Below the pieces are notes generated by a model, which saw nothing but the letters and a program-made list of their open reading frames with translations, ran no database searches and was not told the DNA's origin. A stretch of DNA of 64,000 nucleotides, taken from contig NZ_CP071090.1 of assembly GCF_017301735.1 (NCBI RefSeq), positions 7,120,001 through 7,184,000 of the forward strand. Direction: 5' to 3'. The stretch comes from Pyxidicoccus parkwaysis (GTDB lineage: Bacteria; Myxococcota; Myxococcia; Myxococcales; Myxococcaceae). Numbering within the stretch: the stretch's first letter is position 1; each line of letters opens with the position of its first letter. Positions 44,532-52,849 of this stretch are shown here, piece by piece. The translations under genes were made by a program, and so were the position numbers.

Positions 44532-44636
44532 CATTTTCACGCCTTCCTCTCTCTCAGGAGCCCGAATGCAGCCCACCCCGAAGACGACGCCCCCCCGGTC
44601 CTCGCGCTCCGCGCCGCTGCTCGCCGAGGTGTCGCC

Positions 44637-47096
44637 ATGCGCGTGATGAAATTCGGTGGCACCAGCGTGGGCGGCGCGCAGCAGATGCGCCGCGTGGTGG
44701 ACCTGGCTGCCGCCGCGCGCCAGGAGACGCGCGTCATGCTGGTGGCCTCGGCCGTGTCCGGCATCACCAACCTCCTCATCGACGCCGCGAGGGTGGCCCA
44801 GGAGCGCGGCCCCGTGGACGCGCTGAGCGCCCGCTTCGAGGACACCCACGCCGCAATCTCTCGCGAGCTTGCGGGCGAGCTGGGCCCCGCCCGCCAGAAG
44901 CCTCTCGAAGAAGGGCTCGCCGCGCTCGCCTCGGAATTGCGCGGCCTGCTCCAGGGCGTGGGGCTGTTGCGCGAGTGCTCTCCCTCCGTGCTCGCGCACC
45001 TGTCGGGGCTCGGTGAGCGCGCCGCATGCCTGATTCTCGAGGCGCTGCTAGAAGCGCGGGGCCTCGCCCCCAAGTCGGTGGACCCGCGCGAGGTGCTCAT
45101 CTGCTCGGGAGACCCGCTGCAGGCCACGCCGATGATGGACGAGATTCGCTCGCGCTTCGCACCGCTTCGCGAGAGCGGCGGCCCGGGGCTGATGCTGATG
45201 CCGGGCTTCTTCGGCGGCGACGGCAAGGGCAAGACGCTGTCGCTGGGGCGCGGGGGCTCGGACTACTCGGCGGCGCTGGCGGCGGCGGCGCTGGACGCGG
45301 AGCTGCTCGAAATCTGGACGGACGTGGACGGCATCTTCAGCGCGGACCCGCGCATGGTGCCCGAGGCCTTCCCGCTCCCGGAAGTCAGCTTCGAGGAGGC
45401 CATGGAATTGGCCTACTTCGGCGCGAAGGTGCTCCACCCGAAGACCATCTCCCCGGCGCGCGAGCGAGGTATCCCCGTGCGCGTCTGCAACAGCTTCCGC
45501 CCCGAGCACCCCGGCACGCGCGTGACGGACGCCGCCGCGCCGCCGCAGCACCCGGTGCGTGGCCTGTCGTTCCTGCGCGACATCGCCCTCATCAACATCG
45601 CCGGCGCGGGCCTCAAGGGCGTCCCCGGCACCGCCGCTCGCGTCTTCGAGGCCATGGCCCACGCCGGCATCTCCGTGGTGCTCATCACCCAGGGCTCCAG
45701 CGAGTGCTCCATCAGCTTCTGCGTCCAGCATGCCGAGGCCGAGCGCGCGGTGAAGGCGCTCGAGGTGGCCTTCGAGGTGGAGCGCGAGGCCGGCAAGGTG
45801 GACGCGATTGAGCGCACCGGCGGGCTCGCGATTCTGAGCATCGTCGGCGACGGCATGCGCCACCGCGTGGGCGTGGCGGGCACGTTCTTCAGCGCGCTCG
45901 CCGACGTGGGGTGCAGCATCGCCGCGATTGCACAGGGCTCCAGCGAGCGCAGCATCTCCGCCGTCATCTCCGAGACGGACGGCCCGCGCGCCATGGCCCA
46001 CGTGCACGGCCGCTGCTTCGGCACCACGGAGGTGGTGGAGTTGCTGGTGGCCGGCGTGGGCAGCGTGGGCGGCGAATTGCTGCGGCAGGTGCGTCAGCAG
46101 GCCCCCAAGCTGCGCGCGCACGGCGTGGACCTGCGCGTGTGCGCCATCGCCAACAGCCGGCACTGCGTGGCCTCCAGCGAGGGAATCCCCCTGGAGGGCT
46201 GGGAGGAGAAGCTCGCGGCGGGCGGAGGCGGCCCCGCGCTGGACACCTTCCGCGACTGGGCCCGCGCCAAGCGCCCCGGCCGCCCCATCTTCGTGGACTG
46301 CACCAGCAGCGAGGACGTGGCGCTCGCCTATCCGTCGCTCATGGAGGCCGGCCTCCACGTGGTGACGGCCAACAAGAAGGCCAACGCCGGCCGGTGGAGC
46401 CACTGGCGCACGCTGCGCCAGACGGCCTCGCGGCACCAGCGCCGCTTCCTCTACGAGACGAACGTCGGCGCGGCCCTGCCCGTCATCGACACGTTGAAGA
46501 ACATGGTGCGCACGGGCGACACGGTGCTGCGCATCGAAGGCATCCTCTCCGGCTCGCTGTCCTTCATCCTCGGGCTCGTCGAGGAGGGCGTGCCGCTGTC
46601 CCAGGCCGTGGGCACCGCCATGGAGCGGCGCTTCACCGAGCCGGACCCGCGTGATGATTTGCAGGGCACGGACGTGGCGCGCAAGGTGCTCATCCTCGCG
46701 CGTGAGTTGGGACGCAACGTGGAGTTGGAGGGCGTGAAGCTGGAGTCGCTCCTCCCCGCGGACTTCGACGCGTCCGGCCCGCTGGAGGCGTTCCTCGCGC
46801 GGCTGCCCAAAGTGGACGAGTCCTTCCAGCGCCGCGCGGAGGCCCTGCGCAAGGAGGGCAAGGTGCTGCGCTACGTGGGCAGCGTCACCGAGGCGGGGTG
46901 CTCGGTGGGACTGGTGCCCGTGCCGCTGGAGCACCCGCTGGCGGCGGTGAAGGGCGGAGAGAATGCGCTCAGCTTCCTGTCCGAGCGCTACAGCCCCACG
47001 CCGCTGGTGATTCGCGGCTACGGCGCGGGCGCGGCGGTGACGGCGGCCGGCGTGCTCGCGGACGTGCTCCGGTTGGTGGAGGGGCCGCTGCCCTGA
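44637..47096 (+). CDS. thrA: bifunctional aspartokinase / homoserine dehydrogenase
   Basis: An 819-residue fusion (E. coli ThrA is 820) catalysing the first and third steps from aspartate to threonine and methionine. Residues 1-300 form the kinase (MKFGGTSVGG; LGRGGSDYSAALAAAAL); about 315-460 hold two ACT repeats for threonine feedback (GVPGTAARVFEAMAHAGISV; GVAGTFFSALADVGCSIAAI); from about 465 the dehydrogenase begins with VAGVGSVGGELLRQV and continues with ANKKANAG and EGILSGSLSFILG. No thrB or thrC follows. It is preceded by a Thr leader peptide and attenuator, so both enzyme feedback and transcription should respond to threonine. Confidence 0.96.
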   Translation: MRVMKFGGTSVGGAQQMRRVVDLAAAARQETRVMLVASAVSGITNLLIDAARVAQERGPVDALSARFEDTHAAISRELAGELGPARQKPLEEGLAALASELRGLLQGVGLLRECSPSVLAHLSGLGERAACLILEALLEARGLAPKSVDPREVLICSGDPLQATPMMDEIRSRFAPLRESGGPGLMLMPGFFGGDGKGKTLSLGRGGSDYSAALAAAALDAELLEIWTDVDGIFSADPRMVPEAFPLPEVSFEEAMELAYFGAKVLHPKTISPARERGIPVRVCNSFRPEHPGTRVTDAAAPPQHPVRGLSFLRDIALINIAGAGLKGVPGTAARVFEAMAHAGISVVLITQGSSECSISFCVQHAEAERAVKALEVAFEVEREAGKVDAIERTGGLAILSIVGDGMRHRVGVAGTFFSALADVGCSIAAIAQGSSERSISAVISETDGPRAMAHVHGRCFGTTEVVELLVAGVGSVGGELLRQVRQQAPKLRAHGVDLRVCAIANSRHCVASSEGIPLEGWEEKLAAGGGGPALDTFRDWARAKRPGRPIFVDCTSSEDVALAYPSLMEAGLHVVTANKKANAGRWSHWRTLRQTASRHQRRFLYETNVGAALPVIDTLKNMVRTGDTVLRIEGILSGSLSFILGLVEEGVPLSQAVGTAMERRFTEPDPRDDLQGTDVARKVLILARELGRNVELEGVKLESLLPADFDASGPLEAFLARLPKVDESFQRRAEALRKEGKVLRYVGSVTEAGCSVGLVPVPLEHPLAAVKGGENALSFLSERYSPTPLVIRGYGAGAAVTAAGVLADVLRLVEGPLP

Positions 47097-47237
47097 GGAG
47101 GGGCACCTCGGGTGGGCCGGGTGCATGCTCCGGCACGCGGCCCGCCCGCTCGGTTGCTAACGGCATTTGAAGTCGCCTGGAGATCTGCCCAGAATGCGCC
47201 CCTGCCCTCGACTCGCGAGCGGCAGGGGGAGAGCGGA

Positions 47238-48860
47238 ATGTTCGTATCTCGCAGGTCAAACTGGAGCAACGCCGGCACGGTGCTGGCTCTCGCGCTCGCG
47301 CTCGCGTTCACGGGCTGCAAGGGCGACGATGACGATGAAGATGACCCGAAGTGTGAAGGCGGCACCGGCAGCCCGACGACGGTGAGCGGCAAGGTGACGT
47401 ACGACTTCGTCCCGGCGACGTACTCGACGACGACGAAGGGGGGCACGCTGGCCTTCGCACAGGCGTCCGAGCGGCCGGTGCGCAGCGCGGTGGTCCAGGT
47501 GCGCCAGGGCTCCAACGTCCTCGCCACCGGCTCGACGGATGAGCAGGGCAACTACCAGCTCAATTACACGCCTTCCACGTGCGGCACGGTGACGGTCGTC
47601 GCGCTCGCGAAGACGACGAATCCTCCCATCCAGGTCGAGGACAACACGGACAAGGACGCCATCTGGGCGATTGGCGACACGATTACCGCCACCACCACGA
47701 CGAAGAACCTGCACGCGACGCACGGCTGGACGGGCACCACCTACACCGCGAGCCAGCGCACCGCGGCGCCCTTCGCCATCCTGGACAGCATGTACACCGC
47801 GTCCAAGGCCTTCATGGCGGTGCGCACCGTCACCTTCCCCCCGCTGAAGGTGAACTGGAGCCCGAACAACGTGCCCCAGTCCGGAGACAAGGCGACCGGG
47901 CAGATCAGCACGTCGCACTACTCCTTCCAGGAGAACGAAATCTACATCCTGGGGCGCGTGGGCGTGGACACGGACGAGTACGACTCGCATGTCATCGTCC
48001 ACGAGTGGGGGCACTACTTCGAGTCCAACCTGTCGCGCGCGGACAGCCCGGGCGGCCCGCACAGCACGGGGGACGTGTTGGACCCGCGCCTGGCCTTCGG
48101 CGAGGGCTACGGCAACGGCCTGGCGGCCATGCTGCTGCCGGAGTCCATGTACGTGGACACGCTGTGGGGCAGCACGACGAGCGGCCCGCCGCTGGCCTTC
48201 GGCTTCGACGCGGAGACGCCGCCCACGCCCACGGATGACCCGAGCCCCAGCGTGTTCTCCGAGTCCAGCGTCATGCGCATCCTGTATGACCTCTACGACT
48301 CCGGCGCCAACGAGGGCTACGACACCGTGGCGCTGGGCCTGGGGCCCATCTACGACGTGCTGGTGGGGCCACAGAAGACGACGGAGGGGATGACCACGCT
48401 GGGCTCGTTCATCACGGGCCTCAAGTCCCAGGCGGGCGTGAATGCGTCCGCGGTGGACGCGCTGCTGGCGCACTACAACGTGGGCGCGATTACGTCGCCC
48501 TACGGCGACGGGGACACGCAGCTGCGGGCCATGTACGTGGCCGTGCCCAACACGTACCCGTACAACAACAACATCACGCTCAGGGGCGGCGAGGAGGCGA
48601 ACAAGCAGCAGCAGAACCGCTACTTCGCCTTCTCCGGCACCGGCCGGACGATGAACATCTCCGTGTCCAACGCGACGTACGACGTGGACATCGAGGTCTA
48701 CAAGCGGGGTGAGCTGGTGGCGTCCTCGTACAAGGAGACGCCGGGGACGGAGTCCGTGAGCCTGCCCACCCAGAGCGACACGCCGTACGTGCTGGTGGTG
48801 ACGGGCTACAGCACGGTGAATACGAACTACACCGTCTCCGTCTCCATCACGAGCCCCTGA
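47238..48860 (+). CDS. lipoprotein zinc metalloprotease (HEWGHYFE)
   Basis: A 540-residue secreted protein. The lipobox FTGCKGDDDDEDD has Asp at +3/+4, which may influence sorting. A carboxypeptidase-regulatory-like beta domain (about residues 45-130, RSAVVQVRQGSNVLATGSTD) precedes the catalytic core with HVIVHEWGHYFES, an HExxH zinc site of the gluzincin/metzincin kind, and FGEGYGNGLA downstream, where the Glu may be the third ligand. The C-terminal ~110 residues form a pre-peptidase-like beta domain (RYFAFSGTGRTMNISV, YVLVVTGYSTVNTNY). Start 47238 follows GGGGAGAGC. The next gene begins 14 bp after the stop. Confidence 0.88.
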   Translation: MFVSRRSNWSNAGTVLALALALAFTGCKGDDDDEDDPKCEGGTGSPTTVSGKVTYDFVPATYSTTTKGGTLAFAQASERPVRSAVVQVRQGSNVLATGSTDEQGNYQLNYTPSTCGTVTVVALAKTTNPPIQVEDNTDKDAIWAIGDTITATTTTKNLHATHGWTGTTYTASQRTAAPFAILDSMYTASKAFMAVRTVTFPPLKVNWSPNNVPQSGDKATGQISTSHYSFQENEIYILGRVGVDTDEYDSHVIVHEWGHYFESNLSRADSPGGPHSTGDVLDPRLAFGEGYGNGLAAMLLPESMYVDTLWGSTTSGPPLAFGFDAETPPTPTDDPSPSVFSESSVMRILYDLYDSGANEGYDTVALGLGPIYDVLVGPQKTTEGMTTLGSFITGLKSQAGVNASAVDALLAHYNVGAITSPYGDGDTQLRAMYVAVPNTYPYNNNITLRGGEEANKQQQNRYFAFSGTGRTMNISVSNATYDVDIEVYKRGELVASSYKETPGTESVSLPTQSDTPYVLVVTGYSTVNTNYTVSVSITSP

Positions 48861-48874
48861 AGCGAGGACCACAC

Positions 48875-49372
48875 ATGAATCGCACGGCACTCACAGTTCT
48901 CTCGGGCCTCCTCGCGCTGACGGCGACGGTGGCCTGCAGCAGCTCCCAGGCGAAGCCCACGTCTTCCGCTGCCAGCAGCGACACGGCCAAGCTCAGCGCT
49001 CCGGTGACGGTGGACGCGAAGCTGGACGGGGAGAAGGCGCACGTCACGCTGCGCTTCGACGCTCCGGCCAGCGACGTGCAGGTGAACGTCTCCGGCCTGG
49101 ATGGCCTGGCGGTGAAGAGCGAGGCCTCGCCCGTGAAGGGTGGCAGCTTCGCGCGCGCGGACGAGAAGTCCTTCGACGTGGACATCACGCCCGGCCCCGG
49201 GCGCTCGCTCCTGGTGGTGGCCATCTCCGGCACCTTCCAGGGCGCGCCCCTGTCCAAGGTGGTGACGTTCTCCACCGGCAAGCCCACCGCGGAGCAGCAG
49301 AAGACGTCCGGCACCACCGTCACGGGCAGCGACGGCGAGCGCATCAAGATCATGCCCTCGGGCGGGCAGTAG
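48875..49372 (+). CDS. small lipoprotein downstream of the metalloprotease
   Basis: A 165-residue lipoprotein: MNRTALTVLSGLLALTATVAC ends in the lipid-modified Cys at residue 21. The mature part has a Ser/Ala linker, a beta-sandwich-like middle (VTVDAKLDGEKAHVTLRFDA, VQVNVSGLDGL) and a polar tail. Family unknown. The 14-bp gap to the metalloprotease suggests co-transcription and possibly a role as its partner or inhibitor, which is inference. AGCGAGGAC precedes the ATG. Confidence 0.8.
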   Translation: MNRTALTVLSGLLALTATVACSSSQAKPTSSAASSDTAKLSAPVTVDAKLDGEKAHVTLRFDAPASDVQVNVSGLDGLAVKSEASPVKGGSFARADEKSFDVDITPGPGRSLLVVAISGTFQGAPLSKVVTFSTGKPTAEQQKTSGTTVTGSDGERIKIMPSGGQ

Positions 49373-49479
49373 GCCGCTCGCAGTAGACCTCCACGCGAGG
49401 TGGTGGGACGGGCCGGTGCTGCCGGCTCGTCCCCACCCGTGGAGCGGTTCAGCCCAGGCCCCGCGAGTCTCCAGGGCCC

Positions 49480-49522
49480 AAAAAAACACAGCGGGAAGCG
49501 CGCCCCCCGACGCACTTCCCGC
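49480..49522 (-). terminator. intrinsic terminator, minus direction, distal copy
   Basis: GCGGGAAGCGCG (49491-49502) pairs with CGCACTTCCCGC (49511-49522) with one C-A mismatch; reading the minus strand, the stem is followed by TGTG and seven T (49486-49480). It lies about 380 bp past the stop of the minus-strand gene at 49898. Confidence 0.8.
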
Positions 49523-49565
49523 CGTATGAGCCGCCTCTCGGGGCTCCAGGACTTCAGGACTTCGG

Positions 49566-49607
49566 AAAAAAAGCATTGGGAGCACGCCCCCTCGACGTGC
49601 TCCCAAT
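49566..49607 (-). terminator. intrinsic terminator, minus direction, proximal copy
   Basis: ATTGGGAGCACG (49575-49586) and CGTGCTCCCAAT (49596-49607) form a perfect 12-bp stem with loop CCCCCTCGA; on the minus strand GC and seven T follow (49572-49566). The loop resembles that of the distal copy, so the two are likely duplicates acting in series. Confidence 0.85.
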
Positions 49608-49897
49608 GACCACGCGCCCCCACTCTGGGGCGCCCCCTCGACCGTTTGAAGCCAGCCCCCCCGGGCTGACTTCCCCCGCCATCAGACGCGAAGCGTCCGA
49701 AACCTTGAGTGCCGTCAACCGCCCTGGCACCCCTCAGAACCCACCTTCCAGACGCTCTGCGTCTGAAAACCCTTGGGCGTCGCGGCTCTGCCCCGGCGCC
49801 CCCACCTTTCGAAAATAAATACGCAGGCCGCCCGAAATCTTGAGTGAGGCCCCATTTATTTTTTCAGGCCCACAGCGAACCACACGCGCCAACCCAC
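49608..49897. other. non-coding region rich in small hairpins
   Basis: No gene seen. Further stems are GAAG.CAGCCC / GGGCTG.CTTC near 49653-49675, GACGC-GAA-GCGTC near 49684-49697 and CAGACGC-TCT-GCGTCTG near 49754-49770. CCGAAACCTTGAGTG (49697-49711) recurs as CCGAAATCTTGAGTG (49832-49846). A/T-rich runs GAAAATAAAT (49811-49820) and ATTTATTTTTTC (about 49854-49865) are mutually complementary and stand out in this genome. Confidence 0.55.
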
Positions 49898-51256
49898 TCA
49901 GCCCACCGCCGTCACGCCCTGCTCCACGGTGGAAGGGGCATCCGCCAGCCGGCGCAGCAGCCGGCGGCGCACGACTTCGATGTGCTCGCGGAAGTAGTAG
50001 AGGTTCTCCGAGTAGGACAGCGGCATGGGGATGCGGTTGACCTCGCGCTCCGCCTCGTCCAGCCGGCGCAGCATCTCTCCCAGCGCCTCGCGTCCCGGGT
50101 TCTCATCCAGTTGGAGCTCGATTTCCTTCAGGCGCGCGTACCAGCGGACGATGCGTGAGCGCACCCGCCAGAGGAACAGCGCCGGCACCGCGCGTCCGAG
50201 CGGCACCACCACGGCGATGATGGGCACCAGCATCACCCAGAGGCGGTCCACCAGGTTGGCGGCCCAGAACGGCAGGTAGCGCTGCAGGAGCGGCACCCCG
50301 GACTGGTAGTAGCGCTTCGCCTCGCCGCTGAGCGGAAAGCCCGTCTCCATGGGCGCGGGGAACTCGCCCGTCTTGTCCAGCATGCCGGCGCTGCCGTGGA
50401 CCTCGCTGGCGGCGCGCAGCAGCAGGTACGCGAGCGCGGGGTGCAGCGAGTCCTTCGCCACGAGGTTGGCGGTGGGGGCCACCAGCGTCACGTCCTGGGC
50501 GGGCACGTCCGCGGCGAGGTCGAACACGCCGCGGGGCAGCACGTGCCGGGTGAGGTACGTGAAGCGGCGGGTGTAGGCGTCCGCGCGGGAGAAGCTGAGC
50601 ATGTGGATGCCCGGCACCGCCGCCAACTTCTGGATGAGGGGCGAATCCGCGGTGGACACGAGGAACACCGCGTCGAGCTTCTCCTGCTTGAGCTGCTCGA
50701 TGGACTCCTCGCGGCCGAGGTCGATGAGCTCGGTGGGGGCCGCGTCCACCTTGTTGGCCTTGAGTACCGTCAGGGCCAGCGAGCGCGTCCCGCTCTCCGC
50801 CGGGCCCACGGAGATGCGCCGGCCGTGCAGCCCGCGCACGTCTTCAATCGGCTCGCCCCGGTAGAACACCCAGAGCGGCACGTAGGACAGGGCGCCCAGC
50901 GAGACGACGTTGGCGGCCTTCTCCGCGCCGACGATGCCGCTCTGCACGAAGGCGACGTCCACCCCGGAGTGCTCGTCGGTGAGCTGCTCGATGCTGGTGA
51001 GGGAGCCCTTCGTCGGGCGCACCTCCAGGGTGATGCCGTCCCGGGCGAGGATGGCCGCGTACTTGCGCGCGAAGTACCGGAAGCCGCCCTCGTCCTGCGG
51101 CGTCGCGATGACGATGGTCTTCGGGGGCGCGGGCTTGACGAAATAGAACGTCACCGCGAACGCGAGGCCGATGAGCACCGCCGCGGGGCCCAGGGTGAGC
51201 CACAAGTCCCGGCGCAGGGTGCGCCGGAGCTGGCCCTTGAGGAGGTCCGTCTTCAT
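49898..51256 (-). CDS. TAXI family TRAP-transporter solute-binding protein with C-terminal membrane anchor
   Basis: A 452-residue protein. Residues about 20-42 form a signal anchor (LTLGPAAVLIGLAFAVTFYF); 45-310 is the TAXI-type periplasmic binding fold (TIVIATPQDEGGFRYFARKY, VDVAFVQSGIVG, RRISVGPAESGTRSLAL). A second membrane helix follows near 345-370 (RLWVMLVPIIAVVVPLGRAV) and an Arg/Glu-rich cytoplasmic helical tail of ~80 residues. TAXI proteins normally serve TRAP importers, but no DctQM permease is adjacent, and the C-terminal anchor plus coiled tail suggest a signalling or sensor variant. Start 51256 begins MKTDLLKGQLRRT. Confidence 0.85.
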   Translation of the reverse strand: MKTDLLKGQLRRTLRRDLWLTLGPAAVLIGLAFAVTFYFVKPAPPKTIVIATPQDEGGFRYFARKYAAILARDGITLEVRPTKGSLTSIEQLTDEHSGVDVAFVQSGIVGAEKAANVVSLGALSYVPLWVFYRGEPIEDVRGLHGRRISVGPAESGTRSLALTVLKANKVDAAPTELIDLGREESIEQLKQEKLDAVFLVSTADSPLIQKLAAVPGIHMLSFSRADAYTRRFTYLTRHVLPRGVFDLAADVPAQDVTLVAPTANLVAKDSLHPALAYLLLRAASEVHGSAGMLDKTGEFPAPMETGFPLSGEAKRYYQSGVPLLQRYLPFWAANLVDRLWVMLVPIIAVVVPLGRAVPALFLWRVRSRIVRWYARLKEIELQLDENPGREALGEMLRRLDEAEREVNRIPMPLSYSENLYYFREHIEVVRRRLLRRLADAPSTVEQGVTAVG

Positions 51257-51291
51257 GGTGGGCGAGTATAGACGCCGCCCGCGCCTGCCCG

Positions 51292-51325
51292 CCCTGGCGG
51301 CGGCCATGCGCCACCGCCGCCAGGG
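51292..51325. terminator. hairpin between rsgA and TAXI gene
   Basis: CCCTGGCGGCGG (51292-51303) pairs perfectly with CCGCCGCCAGGG (51314-51325) across a 10-nt loop, 14 bp after the rsgA stop. There is no U-tract, so termination may be factor-assisted. Confidence 0.55.
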
Positions 51326-51338
51326 AGCGCGGCCCCGC

Positions 51339-52427
51339 TCAGGAGTCGCCGCGCCGCTTCGTCTTGCCCCACTCCCGGGCGGACTTGATGAGGCTGCCCA
51401 TGTGGCGCCGGTACTCCTTCCGGACCAGCGGGTCCGTCTGGCGCAGGTGGTGGGCCTGCTCGCGCCGCAGCTTCTCGTAGCTGCCGAGCCGCGCGGCCTC
51501 CAGCGCGCCCTCCTCCACCGCGGCGCGCACCGCGCAGCCCGGCTCGCTCCGGTGCTCGCAGTCCGCGAAGCGGCACCCGGCGGCCAGCGCGAGGATGTCC
51601 GCGAAGGCGTTCTCCACGCCCTCCTCCTCGCCCCACATGCCGAACTCGCGCATGCCGGGGCCGTCGATGAGCAGCCCGCCCGAGGGCAGCGCGAAGAGCT
51701 CACGGTGGGTGGTGGTGTGGCGGCCCCGGCTGTCGTCCTCGCGGACGGCCTGCGTGGCCAGGCGCTCCTCGCCCAGCAGCCGGTTGACGAGCGTGGACTT
51801 GCCCACGCCCGAGGAGCCGAGCAGCGCGCCCGTCTTCCCGGCGGGCAGCCACGCGAGCAGCGCGTCCACGCCGTCGCCCGTGTGCGCGCTCAACGCGAGC
51901 ACGGGCACGCCGGGCGCGAGCGCCTCCACCTCCTGGACGCGCCCCTCCACGTCGTCCAGCAGGTCCGTCTTGCTGAGGACGACGACGGGCGCCGCGCCGC
52001 TGTTCCACGCCAGCGTCAGCGCCCGCTCGAGGCGGCGGGGGTTGAAGTCATCGTCCTGCCCTGCCACCAGGAACACCACGTCCAGGTTGGCGGCGAGGAG
52101 CTGGCCGTCGCGCTCGCTGCCCGCCTCGCGGCGCACGAGGGCGCTGTGGCGCGGGAGCACGGCGTGGAGCAGCGCCTCGCCCTCGCCGGCGGGGAGCTGG
52201 AGCGCCACCCAGTCGCCGATGGCGGGCAGGGCCTCGGCGCCGGGAGCGTGGTGGAGGAGCCGTCCGGCGGTGCGCGCGAGGAGGACGCGCCCGGCCGTCT
52301 GGACGGAGAGCAGCCCGCGCGCCTGGCGCACCACGCGGCCGGGGACGAGGGACAGGGAGGACTGGGAGAGGACGTCGGAGAAAGCGAGAGCGAGGGCTGG
52401 AGTCCAGCCGAGAGAGTCGAGTGACAC
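51339..52427 (-). CDS. rsgA: ribosome small-subunit GTPase A
   Basis: Circularly permuted GTPase assisting late 30S maturation. The 362 residues include an N-terminal OB fold, then the permuted order G4 (VVVLSKTDLL), G1 (GSSGVGKSTLVNRLLG), G2 switch (DSRGRHTTTHRELF) and G3 (LIDGPGMREFG), and a C-terminal zinc knuckle (CRFADCEHRSEPGC). E. coli RsgA is 350 residues. The GTG start at 52427 has GGAG nine bases upstream; the frame is open to 52694 without a good start. A 20-codon upstream ORF with a strong ribosome site lies at 52529-52591. Confidence 0.94.
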   Translation of the reverse strand: MSLDSLGWTPALALAFSDVLSQSSLSLVPGRVVRQARGLLSVQTAGRVLLARTAGRLLHHAPGAEALPAIGDWVALQLPAGEGEALLHAVLPRHSALVRREAGSERDGQLLAANLDVVFLVAGQDDDFNPRRLERALTLAWNSGAAPVVVLSKTDLLDDVEGRVQEVEALAPGVPVLALSAHTGDGVDALLAWLPAGKTGALLGSSGVGKSTLVNRLLGEERLATQAVREDDSRGRHTTTHRELFALPSGGLLIDGPGMREFGMWGEEEGVENAFADILALAAGCRFADCEHRSEPGCAVRAAVEEGALEAARLGSYEKLRREQAHHLRQTDPLVRKEYRRHMGSLIKSAREWGKTKRRGDS

Positions 52428-52528
52428 TGTGGGAAACTCCGGACACGACGGTGCCGTCAGGCGCACCTGGAACTTCAGGGCCCGGAGGGGAGCGGCTCGC
52501 GCTGCGCCGGTACTACACGGCCGGCCGT

Positions 52529-52591
52529 CTAGGCGGCCCGCACCCTCGGGGCTGACAGGGCCTTCACCGTCACGACAAGGTCCGCGTTCAT
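52529..52591 (-). CDS. possible 20-residue upstream ORF of rsgA
   Basis: In the 422-bp divergent gap (52428-52849) the minus strand has ATG at 52591 with GGAGG four bases upstream, then 20 codons (MNADLVVTVKALSAPRVRAA) and TAG, 101 bp before the rsgA start. The ribosome site is better than that of rsgA itself. It may be a translated leader or a chance ORF; there is no codon run suggesting attenuation. I see no other gene in the gap. Confidence 0.35.
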   Translation of the reverse strand: MNADLVVTVKALSAPRVRAA

Positions 52592-52849
52592 GGTGCCTCC
52601 GAGGGTTGCATGGGGCCGGCGTCCATCGCCGTCCGTCGCCGCATTCATAGCAATCCGGGCGCCCGTGGCCAACGTCCAGTAGCGGGCACTCCATGCGGCC
52701 GTGCGCCGGCTCCCCGCACGGAGAGCGTCAGAAGGGGCTGGCATGAGTGGGGACCTGACCCCATGTTGCCGCCAGAACGAGCGCCCCCGCTGGTACCCCA
52801 CAACGCCCGGGCCGTGCTCCATCGCGCCTACCTTTCCGGAGGGAAGCCC

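Noticed and set aside
45048..47126. 692-codon minus-strand frame opposite thrA
   Set aside because: Same reason: it mirrors thrA codon structure and shows no family motif.
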